Assembly (NCBI GenBank): GCA_004194705.1
Contig: SADC01000110.1
Span: 1 to 64,000, forward strand
Length of the DNA stretch: 64,000 bases
Source of the DNA: Ditylenchus dipsaci
Taxonomy: Eukaryota > Nematoda > Chromadorea > Rhabditida > Anguinidae
Direction: 5' to 3'
Shown: piece by piece, positions 22,914 to 35,295 of the stretch
Layout of the letters: the number at the start of each line of letters is the position of its first letter
Numbering within the stretch: the first letter of the stretch is position 1
Notes under the pieces: model-generated
Seen by the model: the letters and a program-made list of their open reading frames with translations, nothing else
Database searches by the model: none
What the model was told of the DNA's origin: nothing
Made by a program: the position numbers and the translations under genes

Positions 22914-24615
22914 TTGTTGATTGTGTATGTACAGTAAAATACTTCTTTCAGAAAACATTTTTTATTGAAATTATCGCACTTCTTCTAAAAGAAAAGCACC
23001 CTCTTATTTTTAATCGTATTATTGAAATTGCGTTTTAACACACTTTTCGCAGATCACTTCCTCGCAATTTATCACCCAAATTTTAAGCAGTGAGTTGAGC
23101 TAAAAATTGTGGGGTAACTTAGCTCTCGGGTAACGAAAACGGTCTAAAACACAGTGCTAAAACAATTATTTTGAATCAGGGGTGCCGCATAATTAGAAGA
23201 AATACGGTAGTTGTGATTTTATACTTTAAACATGGTGTCTATGAGAAACCAGCAGTTGAGCAGTTTGAACACAGACAATGGTCAGTAGTTATATTATATA
23301 GAAACATTTGTGTGTAACAACAACAATAACTTTAAAAAATAACGAATAAGTAACAGAAAAAAATTACAAGTACGGTTGTTGACTTTCATTTTGTGAGGTC
23401 TAAAGTCGAAATTTTGAAAAATATTTTTGATTTCAACAAAACTTAAAAAATAAAAACTCTAGTCTAATACAGCTGTATCTGTAGTACAGATGACCTTTAA
23501 TACTTTTAAATTTTTTAACAAGGCTAAAATATCAGGTTTGTAATTTTGTGATCGAAGATGACCATAGCAAATTTAGAATTTCGACCTTATAAGTTCTAAG
23601 TCAACAACCCTAATTGAAATGTTGAGGATCGATTTATAAAGGTAAAAATAGTGTGAAGGTAACAGCTATAACAATAAAAAAGAATCTTCAAGGGATATAC
23701 AGCAGGGCTCATTGACACAACACCACCTATTAAATGGAGACTAAATATAAAGCAATATAAGAGAGGAGGAGGAGAACGTTCAATTCTGACTGTAATAATA
23801 GCCAGTGTATGTATGTGGGTAAGGTAGTGTGAAAGACCTGGATGAATATACCATTCTGAGAAATATAAATCACATATTATTGTCGCCATTATTTCTGGCA
23901 TTCTTCTGTTTTCACAGCTTTAGCATTGCCCGAATCCGTTTCGTTGATGGCTCTAGAAATTAGTTTTTATAAGGATAATACATAGGTTTTGCAAAACCAA
24001 CAATTTGGCCAAACGTTATGGTATGTTTTGTCAGATTTTCACATTTGAGTCTTACGCGAAATTACAATTGTAATTTTTTTTAAATTTAGCTCCAATACTC
24101 GATAATTTATAAACAGTTGACATGGTTAGAATTAGGGTGGGATTCAGTAGGTCTTTTTTTCGGGTCGGTCTAAAAAACCGGTTTTCGGCTTCGGTTTTTC
24201 TATTTTTTTAACCGACCGGATCCAAACCGAGTTAGAAATTACATTAAAAATTACATTCTAGCTTCAAATTCTAGCATCAACTGTTCACGGACCCAGGAAT
24301 TTTATTGATGTCTCATAGCGGCCGAAACAAAAAAAATAGCAGAAAACGCAAAAATCTAGCGAAGATTTCGGTGGACGTTAAAACTTAGTGGACGTCATTG
24401 ACAACTAGTCAGGGACTAGATGTCAAGAGTCAACTTTAACAACTTTCAACAAAAAATCACATTTAACTTTGATTTAATAAAACAAAGCTTACGTTTGGGA
24501 AAAAGTAGTTGTACTATCTGGATCAGAGGCATTGAAATTGACCAGTCCATCAGTAAGAACAAATTTTCTGTAATTAACGAAGCATCGAACCAAAACTTGC
24601 AAAACTAAAACTAGC
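22914..24615. other. Gene-free intergenic stretch between converging genes
   Basis: AT-rich, with no supported exon. An orphan ACCGTA end (agaagaaatacggta) is at about 23195-23209 and an accggttttcggcttcggtt short-palindrome cluster at about 24160-24240. Confidence 0.55.
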
Positions 24616-27600
24616 TTACAGTTCAGTTTTGAGGCCTTTCTTAGTGTCTTTGTATTTCTGACAAATTTGCTTGTGTCTTTTCAGAGAGTATTCTGTAGAC
24701 AAGTTTCTATTGCAAGCCTTGCACAAAAAAGAGCCACTACCCACGGGTGCTCTATTGCTTAGTTCTGGTGGACTGCCTTGTTCACTAGCCGATTTGGCAG
24801 GCTTTTTCAGTTTCCTCTTAAGTTTACCATCATCTTTTTGATGTTCTTCTTTGGACTCAGCATCCATCATAGTTATTAGAGGAGTTGCTGGTAGTGATCG
24901 CCTTAACTTCTTCTCCATTGGCTCACTCACTGTGGCACTAATGGGGGAGAGTAGGGTAACCGGTTTGGACTGGATAAATTGACATCTAAACTGGGATTTT
25001 TTGCAATTTTTGTGATAAATAGTGAGTAAAGCCGGCGTACTCAGTAGTGGTAGCCGTCAGTCCCTCCAATTCTTCCTCCCAAAATGTACTATCTGCTTCT
25101 GCTAACACCTAAGCAATTGTATATTTTGGAAAAGACTGGATTTTTATCATATACCAATTCAACAGGTTTCTTGGCCAGGAATACGTCTGAGTCATTGGTC
25201 TCCGACAAGGAACCCTGCCGGTTAAGTCCTACTTCTCCTTCTGCAGACCTTTTCAAGTCTTCCGCTGAAATAGTAGTAATTTTTTTTAGTAAACATGCAT
25301 AATTTTCAATAATGAGATAGCTTTACTTGTATTTCCGTATGGTTTTCCAATGTTTGATTAATTAAAGTCATTAGTAAACCAATGGGCTCCCTTATTAAGT
25401 TTTGTTAAAAAGAATTAAAAAAATTGTTTGATTGGTTTCAAAATATACTTTGGGCAGAGTCGTCTAAGTGCAGTATAGATGTAATTGTTTACCGTAGCTA
25501 CAAGCCGACTTTTGGCAGTTTTCCTATTTTTGACTTAAAACTAGGGTATCGAAACGTACTGTTTAAAAAAGATTTGTACTTTTTTACGACCAGAAACATT
25601 TTTTTTTAGTTTTACGTCAAAATATTTTTTTCGGTGCTCAAAAATCAATACAGTCGACTCTCGGATTAACGACCCCCCCCCTAAAATTCGTTCCCGCCTA
25701 GGGTTTTTTTGAAAATGACAATAGTTTTGCAGAAAAGACCCGCGCCTCTCGAATAAACGACCCTCTATTTTTGAAAAATAGAGTCGTTAATTAGAGAGGC
25801 ACTGGTCTTTAGAGATGGCGACGGGACGGGATCCCGTACGGGATCCCGTCCCGCCCGCCCCAATTTTGGCCCAAAATCCCGTCCCGTTATCTCGCCCGTT
25901 TTTTTCGAAAATCCCGGTCCCGTTCCCGTTTTTTGCCTAATCCCGCTAGTCATTTTCAGGAAAATTTTGTCCTAAAAAAAGCAATTTTGAGAGAATTTTT
26001 TTTGTGAATTCTCATTTTTTGCAGAAATTTCGTGAATTCGATTATTCCTTGTTTGCTATGTTTGTGACTTCCTTTATTTTTTCACTCTACTTTTAAGCAA
26101 GTTCACTGGCTTCTAGGCTAAAAATCATTGAGCAATGGATTGCAACCATTTGCAGCACTGTTTTACTGTTAGCAAATGGCTTGAATTTGGCAATTGAATG
26201 CGAATGACCATCAAAGTAAAGGGAAATCACCCAAATTGATAAGTACTTAGTTCTATATCGCGTCAACCTCTACGCATTTTGTTTACTGCTCAAAATGTGA
26301 TGGCAATTTTTTTCAGTCAGAATCAGATAGAAAAGTTATCACACCAAAATTGAATCAGACAATTGGGTAGCTTGCGAAGGTTTGACCCAGCCACAAAATA
26401 GTATGTCGGAAGGGTAGGATGGCACCTAATTGGACATTTTTGAAACCGCTACTCAAAATTCACTAAAATTTTAGCGTTAAATAACCATAACTTTTTTCTT
26501 TCTATGCAGTGCCGCAACTTCAACTTTATCGAGGGAGGGGGGGGGGGGGGTGGAGTAATTTGCCTAATCTTGCCTATTTTTTCGGTCAAGGGGAGTAATT
26601 ACCTCTATGACCGCACCTCCCCCTCCCCTAAAGTATAATCCAACCAGAGTTTTGAAACTTTCTGGAAAACAAACCATTTCGAGAAAACAAAAAATTTTAA
26701 AATAGAAGAAATATTTTATTATTTTTTAGCAACAGGGGTGACCAAGCTGTTTTCATGAAAAAAAACGACAGGGGGAACCAAAATGTCTTCGGCACCGGCA
26801 ACTCCAGTAGAACCGGAGTAATCTTAAAATCAGCGAGGCAGAAATTTTAATCTTTTGAAGAGAGTCTTAACGCAGTTGAATTATTGTTATTGAAATTATT
26901 TTGCATCGATGTATGTGAGAAAATTTCAATAAAAAACATCCTTTTGAAGCGCTGGGGCACTTTTACTGTGAAATTAACGATAAAAGAAAAATCCCGTTTT
27001 TCGGGCGGGATCCCGTTTTTTTAAACTCAAAAATCCCGTTACCGTTCCCGTTTTTATTTTGGCCGAAAATCCCGTCCCGTTATCCCGCCGCCCCCATTCG
27101 CCATCTCTACTGGTCTTTTCGTCAAAACTATTGTCTTTTTTAAAAACGGCCGGAAAAATCTGAATCCTTGCAATATTTTGGACTAGACTAGCCGAAGACC
27201 ACTGGTAAAACTTTCAAAAATCAACGTGAAAAAGGGTTCTAGGTAAATTCGCCAACAGTAAATTCGCCAACGGTAAATTCGCCAACAGTAAATTCGCCAA
27301 CAGTAAATTCGCCAACGGTAAATTCGCCAACAGGTAAATTCGCCAACAATTTTTTAAGGTTACAGGTTCGAATCCCAGTGGTGGCAAACTTTACTTATTT
27401 TTCATTAAGTTCATTTAGAAGGGCCAGGAAGTTTCAAGTGGGTTGGAAAACCACCCCCCCCCTAAATTTTCCCTTCTAAAACTTAAGTAAAGAGTACCCA
27501 AATACATGTCCCAGGCCCCAGAAAAAGTGCGTAAGACATTTATTAGTCACAACTTCTATACGCTGGCCTACCCCTAAGCCTAAGGGCTAAGCCTAAACTT

Positions 27601-30600
27601 GTTGTTCCAAAGGGTAGTTACAGCGATTTTGGGAGGATCAGATTTTAGGGGAGGGGGGGGTTGGTATCCTATACTAGCGCTTAAAAATATAAAGAGATGT
27701 TGGCGAATTTACCTGTTGGCGAATTTACCGTCGCCCTGAAAAAGTGTCGGACCCTAGGTCCCCTAAATTGCAATTCTTGGACAATTGACCAACCATTTTC
27801 AAACATTTCTGAATTTATCCGACAATTCTCCGATAAAACAGTAAAAATGTCGGAGCCAGATGGGTTGCAATTGCCCGTCTTTTGGACAATTGTCCGCGTT
27901 TGCAATTGTCTGACAATTGCCCAGCCCTATTTAAGATGCCTCTTTTTAAATAACTTTTAAATATCAATAACAATCGATGACGAAAGAGTAATGATTTCAT
28001 CATCTGTCCCTATCGTATCACTTGCAAGCGAAATGTCAGTGTGTGTTTGATTTACCGTCTGGATACATGCCAACTTGTTAATATCAACTTTTATTAATTA
28101 CCTATTCGAGCCATTTCCAAGTCGTCATCTCTGCTTCTGGATACCAGTGGTCCATCCACATTAGACTTTATCTGATCCCAGTAGTCCAAATCTGCCCAGT
28201 TATTGTTATAAGTGTTAGAGGTAGGTGTAGTATTTGTAGTGGCATCAAAAGAGTGTCTGTGTTGACAGGCAGCATTTTGATAAGCTGGTGCGGGGTCGCC
28301 AGGCTCATAGTATTGACAACCGTATGCTGTATACATTGCAGGTGGTTGTGATGGGTATACCTTCTTGTTGGGTGTTATATATTGTCTAGTATCGTCACTG
28401 CCCCAAGAGAAGGGTGTAGACTGGAAGTGGTTGGAAGAGGAGAAGGTTGGAGGGGCAGAAAATGGTGCTTGTTCATGCTGTGGCTGGTCGTTGTAGTAGT
28501 GGTAATTAGGGTATTGCTGAGGAGGATAGTTGTTGGTAGCAAGAGGATACTTACCACTGATTTCAGTTGGCTGCTGTTGATTGCTGTTCGTGGGCAGACC
28601 AGGGTTTGGAGTTCTGAAATGTAAAAAGTTTAGAATGGCAAGCGCATGGACTAACTAGAGTGATAAGGAAATTTAGTTTCGATTTTGTACATAATTTTAT
28701 TTTATAAATTTTAGCATACCCATAGATAGGGGTAGTGGTCACTGCCTTGCTATCTCCACCTCCTCTGCCTTGCTGGACATTCAGAGCCAGCACTTCAGCC
28801 TCTGTCAACTTCACCTTTTCGATAGCTCCATTTGGGCCTCTTCAGTAGATACTTTATGCACTGACACTCTATGGCGCTTGACATTCTTGCGGCAGCTATA
28901 GGGCTTAGAACATTCAGGACATCTGTAAACATACGTGTAAATATTGTTTAAACATCATATCTGTAAACATTACAAGTGTCTGTAAACATTCTTTTGAGGC
29001 TGTTGGTTAACTTTGATTGTTGAAGGTTGAGACAGAGGCGGGTTGACTGTAGCAAGAGGAGGAGGGGTCGGGTGGTTGTGTGTCCAACCTTGTGGATATT
29101 GAGGTGGAGCAATACCTAATGGTGGAGCTCCTCTCCCTGCCTCACTACAAACTCTGTGACCATATAATTGTTGGTGGTTTTTTACCGTAGAGGACTGCTG
29201 ATGATTGGAAACGGCAGAGTGATGTTGCTGGTCAACTACAGATGCTTGGTTAACTGTAGACGGCGGAGGAGGATGGCTCACTATGGATGATTGATTAGTT
29301 ATGGGCGGTGAGTTAACTGTATGTGTTTGGTGATGATGGTTGTTAACTGTAGAAAGTTGTTGGTGATGATTGACTATAGGTTTTTGTTGGTGGTTGACTA
29401 TTGTAGAGGGCTGTGCTTGGTTAATTGTACAAGGCTGATTAACTGTAGATGACTGGTGGGAATAGTTGATCGTACTAGCTGACGGTGCATTGTAGATATG
29501 TTGGACGGCAGCGGTTGTTGTGTGCTGCTGTAGCCTTAACTTTTCGACAACAGAATCCACCACATCGGCCACTTTGGCTCTGGCATCTTCTTTTTGCTTA
29601 CTGAAGGCTGGTCTATGCACTTTCTGTTGTTGATGCTCATGCATGTGGTATACAGATGGCTGCGGTATTATTAGGGTCCTGGTGTAGATGCCTCACTAAA
29701 ACAAGTTTTTAACGATTGGAACAGGATAAGGACAAAGAATTATATTTGCAGTCAGCTATAAAAAGACAAACAATCTTTTAGCTAAGTTCATGGCAACGAT
29801 AAAAATAGTCGAATAAATATATTTTCGCCAAATACATTATGGTGCATTAATTTTCCTTTTAAAAAAATTACATGTTTTCATGTGTGTTTTTAAAGGGGGC
29901 ATAAGTTGTAACCGATCCACAAGTTTATTAGAAATTGTTTTTAGACTGATTCACTAATGAAATACCCCTGCAGGTGTCTCAAAACCAGTGACACCATTGA
30001 TCACACGTTTGGTCACGACGTTTTTTCACTGGACTACCCTGCATTCGGTGGAAGAGAGCCAACTTTCAAAATTCCATGTTCCGAGATCAGTTCAGCCATT
30101 CACGTGTTGGCGTTGCCATATCAGAATTATAAACACACTTATCAGAACAGGGACTTTCAGGGAATGGCTCTCTTTTTTTATCCAAAAATGACCACTGAGT
30201 CAATAAATTTCTTAGCTCTTTCCCTTCCTTAAAAATTTCAGTGACTAACCTGTTTACGTGCTTGATGGTAGTTTCGCCCACCTTGCAGGTCACTCGGTGG
30301 CGTTTAAGACTTCGCTGCGAGCACAGTATACGTTCGCACCTCTCACATCTGACAATCAAAAAATCACACACATTCACAACTGTAGATATAGCCTTACTTG
30401 TTCACAGTAGCTGTATTAGTGGATGAGAGCGGTGAAATGGAACCAGGGCTATCCATCGATGCCCAGCCATCTCCTAGTTTGGGCGAATCTTCAAATATTT
30501 AGCATTTAATACAAAACTACTCTCGACTTTTTGCTTGTAAAATTACCATTATTTAGTAAAGTAGCGTTTTCCACAACAATTTTGGGGCTGTTCTAAAACC

Positions 30601-33600
30601 ATATATTGATGTACCGTATTTTCTCTGACTATGCGGCACCACAATTCAAAAAAGTGTTTGTGGCATTGCATTTCGACCCATTTCTTGTTACTTCTCTGAG
30701 GCAAATTATCACTTATATTGTAGCTCATTTCAATGACTGTAAAATAGGTGTTAACTTGTCTGCGAAAACAGTGTGTTGTTGCACGCTGTGTCAAATTGGT
30801 GAAAATCGTGAATATTTTGTGGCGTTCTGTTATTCGAAATGTTATAAAATACGCTTACTAAAAAATAATTTTTTTGTCGCCTCATTTTATCATGTGCAAG
30901 GGGGTCTTTTGAAAAAAAAATATTTATGAATTTTTTTTGCTTACTGGCATATAAATCAAAATTTTCAGTCATTTGCAGAAAATTTTTCTGTAGTATGAAA
31001 GCACTGTTTATTCTGCGTGTGTGTTGTTTGCAGAATAAAGTAGGGCAAAGGACTTGCAAAAACTTAACATAAAAAATACTCACGCTTAAGAAATTTCCAA
31101 CAAAACATTTAAAAAAAACGCGCCCATTCGAAAATTTTACGTGAGAAAATTTGCTGAACAAATTAAAGTTGTCAAGAATTACTCAGAAAACGCAATGAGC
31201 CGGAAGATAAATTTTGCCATAAAATGAAGGTAACAATGTCTTCTGCAAAGGCTCTACCCTGTTTCCACCCAAATTGTTTCCGCCAAAAATCGTTATATCC
31301 AAAACCGTTACATTTTCAATTAATTAGTTTGCTATACATGATTTTTCTAAGTAATTTCTTGGATATTCTCATTTACAAGTTAATACTCAAATTGACGCCA
31401 GAGAGAAGGGCTGTGTTTTGAGCATAAAGTTATAAATAACCATATTTGCAAAATTTACTAAAACCCCTAGATTTCCGGAATCCTGAACTTTTTTTGAGAA
31501 CTTTTGGGTTTTTAGTGAACTTTGCAGATATAGTTCATTACAACTTTATGCTCAAAATGTAGCCATTCTTTCTGGCATCAATTTGAGTATCAAGTTGTAA
31601 ATGAGAATGTCAAAGAAATTACTTACAAAAACTGTATACAGAAAACTAACTAATTGAAAATGTAACGTTTTTGGCCATAACGATTTTTGGCGGAAACAAT
31701 TTTGGCGGGAACGGGTAGAGCCTCGGCAAAATTACAGAAAACGTCTATAAATTTTCTAGTTTTGGGCTTAAAGTCTTTTTAAGCTTTAAAGCTTTCTTTA
31801 AAATCCAAATTTTATGCAATACCACAATTTTTTGTGTAAAGCAAGCAACGAAAAAGTTTTAACTTGTTTATTATTTTTGCCTGATTCTCATATGTTTTTT
31901 CGCCAATTCGACACACCGTGTGGGGCTGGGTGGTTTATGACGCATAATCAGAGAAAATATGGTATCCCCAATTTAACAAGTAGTCATCCTTACCTTAGTG
32001 GCCTTGCAAACATGCCTTTGTAAGTTTCTTGGCGAGCCATAGCACTTGCCACAGTTAGCACAAGGAAAAGCTGCAGGTTTGTCTGCTGCCTTGGGTGGTT
32101 CTCTCTCTGTGTCCATGTCCACACCAATACTAATACTGCTGGAAAAAAATATATGGAGTGTGTATCACTGAAATGTTGCGAAACGATACAAATTTTGACG
32201 CTTTTTTGGGTAATCCATATACCGTATTTCCTCTAATAACTCACCCCCTGAACTTTGAGGGCCTATATCTCAGCTCGGAACAAATATTTTGCAAAGCTGT
32301 TTATTGCGTTTTCTTAATTCTCACAAGCTCTACCGATTCCAGTTCTTAAATTTAATATTTTCACTCAAAAATCTCGAGATCGACCTCAAATTTTTCCAAT
32401 TTCAGCGATCCAAAAATAACTCACCGGGTGAGCTATTAGAGGAAATACGGTACTCCCGAACACCCAAACTAGCAAATGGTCGAATTGTACTCCGAACCGA
32501 TCTTTCCACCTCAAACCCAGATTACATTACACTCTCTCTAATTTTTTGACGTTGGCTCTGCATACATCATATACAATTTTGCTATTGCTGTCTTTGTCAC
32601 CCATCAAAAGAAGAAAAAAGATTGATGTAGTGATAAGGGAATTAATGCAATTTCTTACACACTGAAATTAAATGAAAAGAGATAAAATAATCGGCTACAA
32701 GGTTTATGTGAAAAGAACTCTTTTTATAATTTTTTATTATTTATAATTTTTATCAAATGATGACAAATTTCCACGCAAAAAAATTTAACTAAAATTTTGT
32801 CTAAAATCAATAAGAAAAAATCAGAGTTTTGATTCCATCTTGAAATTATAAATTTTTGTAATATTGTTTTTTTGTGATGTAGTTGAGCGTAGTTTTATTA
32901 TGCCTTCTATCTATTTTCGCTAAATTATTTTTTCCTTTCTTTTTGTCAATGACTTATGCCTGAGAGATTCTTGATGTGCATCAATTGTTGTTGTTAGTGG
33001 AGTGTGGCTATTTTGGGAACCGAAAAAGGAAGCAACAAAAGAAGGTAGACAAAGTTGTTGTACATGGTGTGGCAATTTTTCCGTTTTTTATTCACTATAA
33101 TTTTTTTGAGCAAAGATAAAGTGCTCATCTTTTTTCGATAAGTAGCCCGTCCAATTGCATTTGTTTGCGTATTAAATAGGTTCATTTTATTGATTTTTAT
33201 TATTAATTTTTCAAAAGAAACAAATTGCTTCTTTTCGAAACCAAAGCCTCCTGCGCCCCACTTTGGGGAGCAGGAGGCTTGGTTGCTTGGGGTTGAGATG
33301 CGCACACCCACATACCTAAGACATAAATCACTCGAAAGTGGCTCTGGATGCATGATAAAACATGCATACCGGAGTTTATTCTCACAGTGAGCCCCAGTAT
33401 TCAAAATTATGTTCAACATCTTCTTTTTTGCATAAAATTCGCCCGCTTTTGGTCTATCCCCACCACAATATAGCCCTAAATTCCTTCAAAAATGGTCGGA
33501 AAGGGTACTTTTAGGTGCCCCCAAAACTCAATTTTTTATTGACCAGAAATTTAGTTTCTGGGGCGATTTTATGTCGATATAGGGTGTTTGGGAACATTAA

Positions 33601-35295
33601 AAAAATTGGTTTGGGGTGGAGGGTATATGCAAGTAGCGCCGAATTTTCTAAGTTTTAAGGTGGGAAATCGGGATCCATCTATTAAATAATTTTAAAGCCT
33701 TTGTGGAAGGTTATTCACTGATCAATAAATCGCCATACAGTTTACTAAATCTTTGATGCCTTAAACTTTATGAACTTTTCTATACCCAGTGAAGCAAAGT
33801 AGTTGCAAGTTAGAAACATTTGCAAACCAGAAGTTAATAAACAGGCGCTTTTATTCTCCCCCTTCGATTATTTAGCCGTGTTTGCGTGACTTTAAGGGCA
33901 CAAACAATTACCCTGTGTTTGATCCCACTGCTTGACTACTGCCATTTAATTGAATTGCTGGTCGGTGGTGGTGCTGACCAGGAGTGTGGTGTAGTGGTGC
34001 TAATGGCAAGTCACCTGAGCTAAATAATAATGGCTCTTGGACACACTCCATTGGATGAGGAACGCCAACAGCAGCGGCAAATCCTAAATGATGTACTAGA
34101 ATTAATTGAATTGCAGTTGTAAATTTAAGATTTTAATTGGTTAAATAAATATCAGGAATATGTGACAAATTTAATACTACTTTACAATTAACTAAAGAAG
34201 AATAAATTTGAAACATATTTTTCGAAGATCTTTATCTCAAAATTTCTTCTACTTTAAATAACAAAGTTTTGTTTTTAAAATTTATAAAAAAGTGTATTAA
34301 AATTAATTAGAGCTGTATTAGTGTAACCCCTACTTTGGTAAAAAGAAAAATTAGTGGCGGTTTTTTTTAACAAAAACCTTATGCAGTCAACTCTCGATAC
34401 AACGCCACCCCTGGGGACCGGCCCAAAGTGGCGTTATATCGAGGGTTCACTTGACTGAATTTTAGTCAAAGCTGACCAAATCGGTCCATTTCTTGGTGGC
34501 GCTATATCAAAGTGGCGTTATAACGAGAGCCGACTGTACCTTTATTATATACCCCGTCAGGATCCCGATCCAGGCGGAGATAATTTTGATTGGAAAGCCA
34601 CCTAAGGCAAATGTAGAAATTAAGAAACAGTATATTAACTTTAAGAAGACATTTATCTAGAAAAAATTAGTAGTCAAAATTTTCTTAACACTAGCAGGAC
34701 GGATGGGAAGATTGTTATCTTCTGGTTCAGAATTGGTGCAGAAACCAAATGTTGCTGTCGTTCTTGAATTTTAGATTTGAAATTTTCGCCGTTGAGCTTT
34801 CAAAACTCCAGAAATGCCAACGTTACAATTCGTCCTGCTAGTGTTAAAGGGTCATACCAACTCGTCTAAGTGGTAGTTAAGAAGGAATGACCATAAGTAA
34901 TAGTATTAACGTTCGTGAAAAGGACAGTTCAACTTATAGAGTATCAATCGATGATAACTTCTGCTTTGTGATTTGGATGTCCGAAGAGATTTTGAAACCT
35001 TGTATTTTCAGAAAAGTTAAAAAAGATTTTTTATATAGCTGAATTATGATATACTCCTTTCCAATTGAATTTTGCTAAAAAAATCAGGAAGGGGAACTAA
35101 TGCAAATTTGACTTGGGTGCATATAACTATTGCTTCATTCCTATATTAAAAGTGTCAATACACCCCATATAAATTTATTATCCAGCACAGTCCACAGACC
35201 ATTGGTCTTAGAGGCGGGGCTGATGGTGCAATTATTAATGCTTGGAGTAGCATCAGATGCAGTACCAATAGAAGCAGTGTGCGGCACCACAGTAT
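24616..35295 (-). CDS. Large multi-finger C2HC/C2H2 nuclear protein, H/Q/N-rich
   Basis: Exons in reading order: 35295-35200, 34083-33912, 32138-31994, 30488-30398, 30348-30250, 29678-28974, 28922-28853, 28814-28720, 28613-28102, 25264-25155, 25108-25041, 24985-24616; about 840 codons. Finger 1 CANCGKCYGSPRNLQRHVC, finger 2 CERCERILC with RHRVTC, finger 3 CPECSKPYSC with HRVSVH, finger 4 CKACNRNLS with RHKQIC; fingers 2 and 3 each start with the second codon of an exon in the same phase. The 705-nt exon is built of STVN/NHQQ-type repeats; the next large exon is rich in P, Y, Q. Phases agree at every join except 31994 to 30488, so one small exon is probably missing. The 5' end was not found. 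A nuclear, sequence-specific regulator is likely, by inference from isolated fingers plus polar low-complexity tracts; no orthologue recognised. Confidence 0.7.
25651..27200. mobile_element. Tigger-like foldback MITE split by a hAT insertion
   Basis: Left end cagtcgactctcggattaac follows a TA at 25649-25650. The palindromic middle (gacaatagttttgcagaaaa versus ttcgtcaaaactattgtc) is divided by the 25810-27109 element. No right terminus is visible before the array element at 27246, so the right end seems lost. The interior matches 46647-47061. Confidence 0.7.
25810..27109. mobile_element. 1.3-kb hAT-like element, 8-bp TSD
   Basis: Begins tagagatggcgacgggacgg and ends cgccatctcta, with ctggtctt duplicated at 25802-25809 and 27110-27117. 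Both ends carry arrays of (a)tcccg around a ttttggccc(a/g)aaat spacer. The middle (about 25950-26990) has no recognisable transposase. It lies inside intron 9 of the zinc-finger gene. Confidence 0.88.
27361..27400 (+). repeat. tRNA-like B-box sequence
   Basis: caggttcgaatcccagtggt is a perfect RNA polymerase III B box with a tRNA-like 3' arm. No A box or cloverleaf upstream, so a tRNA-derived (SINE-like) remnant rather than a tRNA gene. Confidence 0.5.
27430..27670. mobile_element. PolyC-ended MITE, copy 1
   Basis: Contains ccaccccccccct at the left, gtcacaactt, cctaagcctaagggct and a poly-G right end running into tactagcgc. Copies at 44712-44953 and (inverted) 50008-50230. Confidence 0.7.
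30612..31964. mobile_element. Long ACCGTA-family element in a zinc-finger-gene intron
   Basis: taccgtattttctctgacta at the left, inverse ending tcagagaaaatatggta at the right. It contains the nested foldback 31250-31722. Lies between zinc-finger exons 31994 and 30488, where one exon seems to be missing. Confidence 0.7.
31250..31722. mobile_element. Foldback element with about 210-bp arms
   Basis: Ends ggctctaccc and gggtagagcc; arms 31250-31460 and 31500-31722 are inverted copies (caaattgtttccgcc versus ggcggaaacaatttt). Confidence 0.82.
32220..32452. mobile_element. ACCGTA-family MITE, 233 bp
   Basis: taccgtatttcctctaataa and inverse ttagaggaaatacggta; lies in the intron 5' to the 31994-32138 exon. 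Confidence 0.82.
33230..33642. mobile_element. Core-bearing foldback element, inverted copy
   Basis: Carries the shared core inverted (gagatgcgcacacccacata, taagacataaatcactcgaa, catgcatacc) with a gcctcctgcgccccactttg hairpin near 33246, and ends ggagggtatatgcaagtagc. The left part appears truncated. Confidence 0.7.
34384..34536. mobile_element. Tigger-like MITE
   Basis: cagtcaactctcgatacaac and inverse ending ccgactg; internal text closely parallels 7252-7403 (gaattttagtcaaagctgac). Right flank TA; left TA apparently mutated to tg. Confidence 0.8.

Larger units (their letters stand above)
27246..27735. mobile_element. Array-ended element, gtaaattcgccaaca motif
   Basis: Seven tandem copies of (g)gtaaattcgccaaca/g at 27246-27345 face inverted copies at 27703-27733. 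The centre carries a tRNA-like B box (27367) and a copy of the polyC MITE (27430-27670). Confidence 0.8.
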
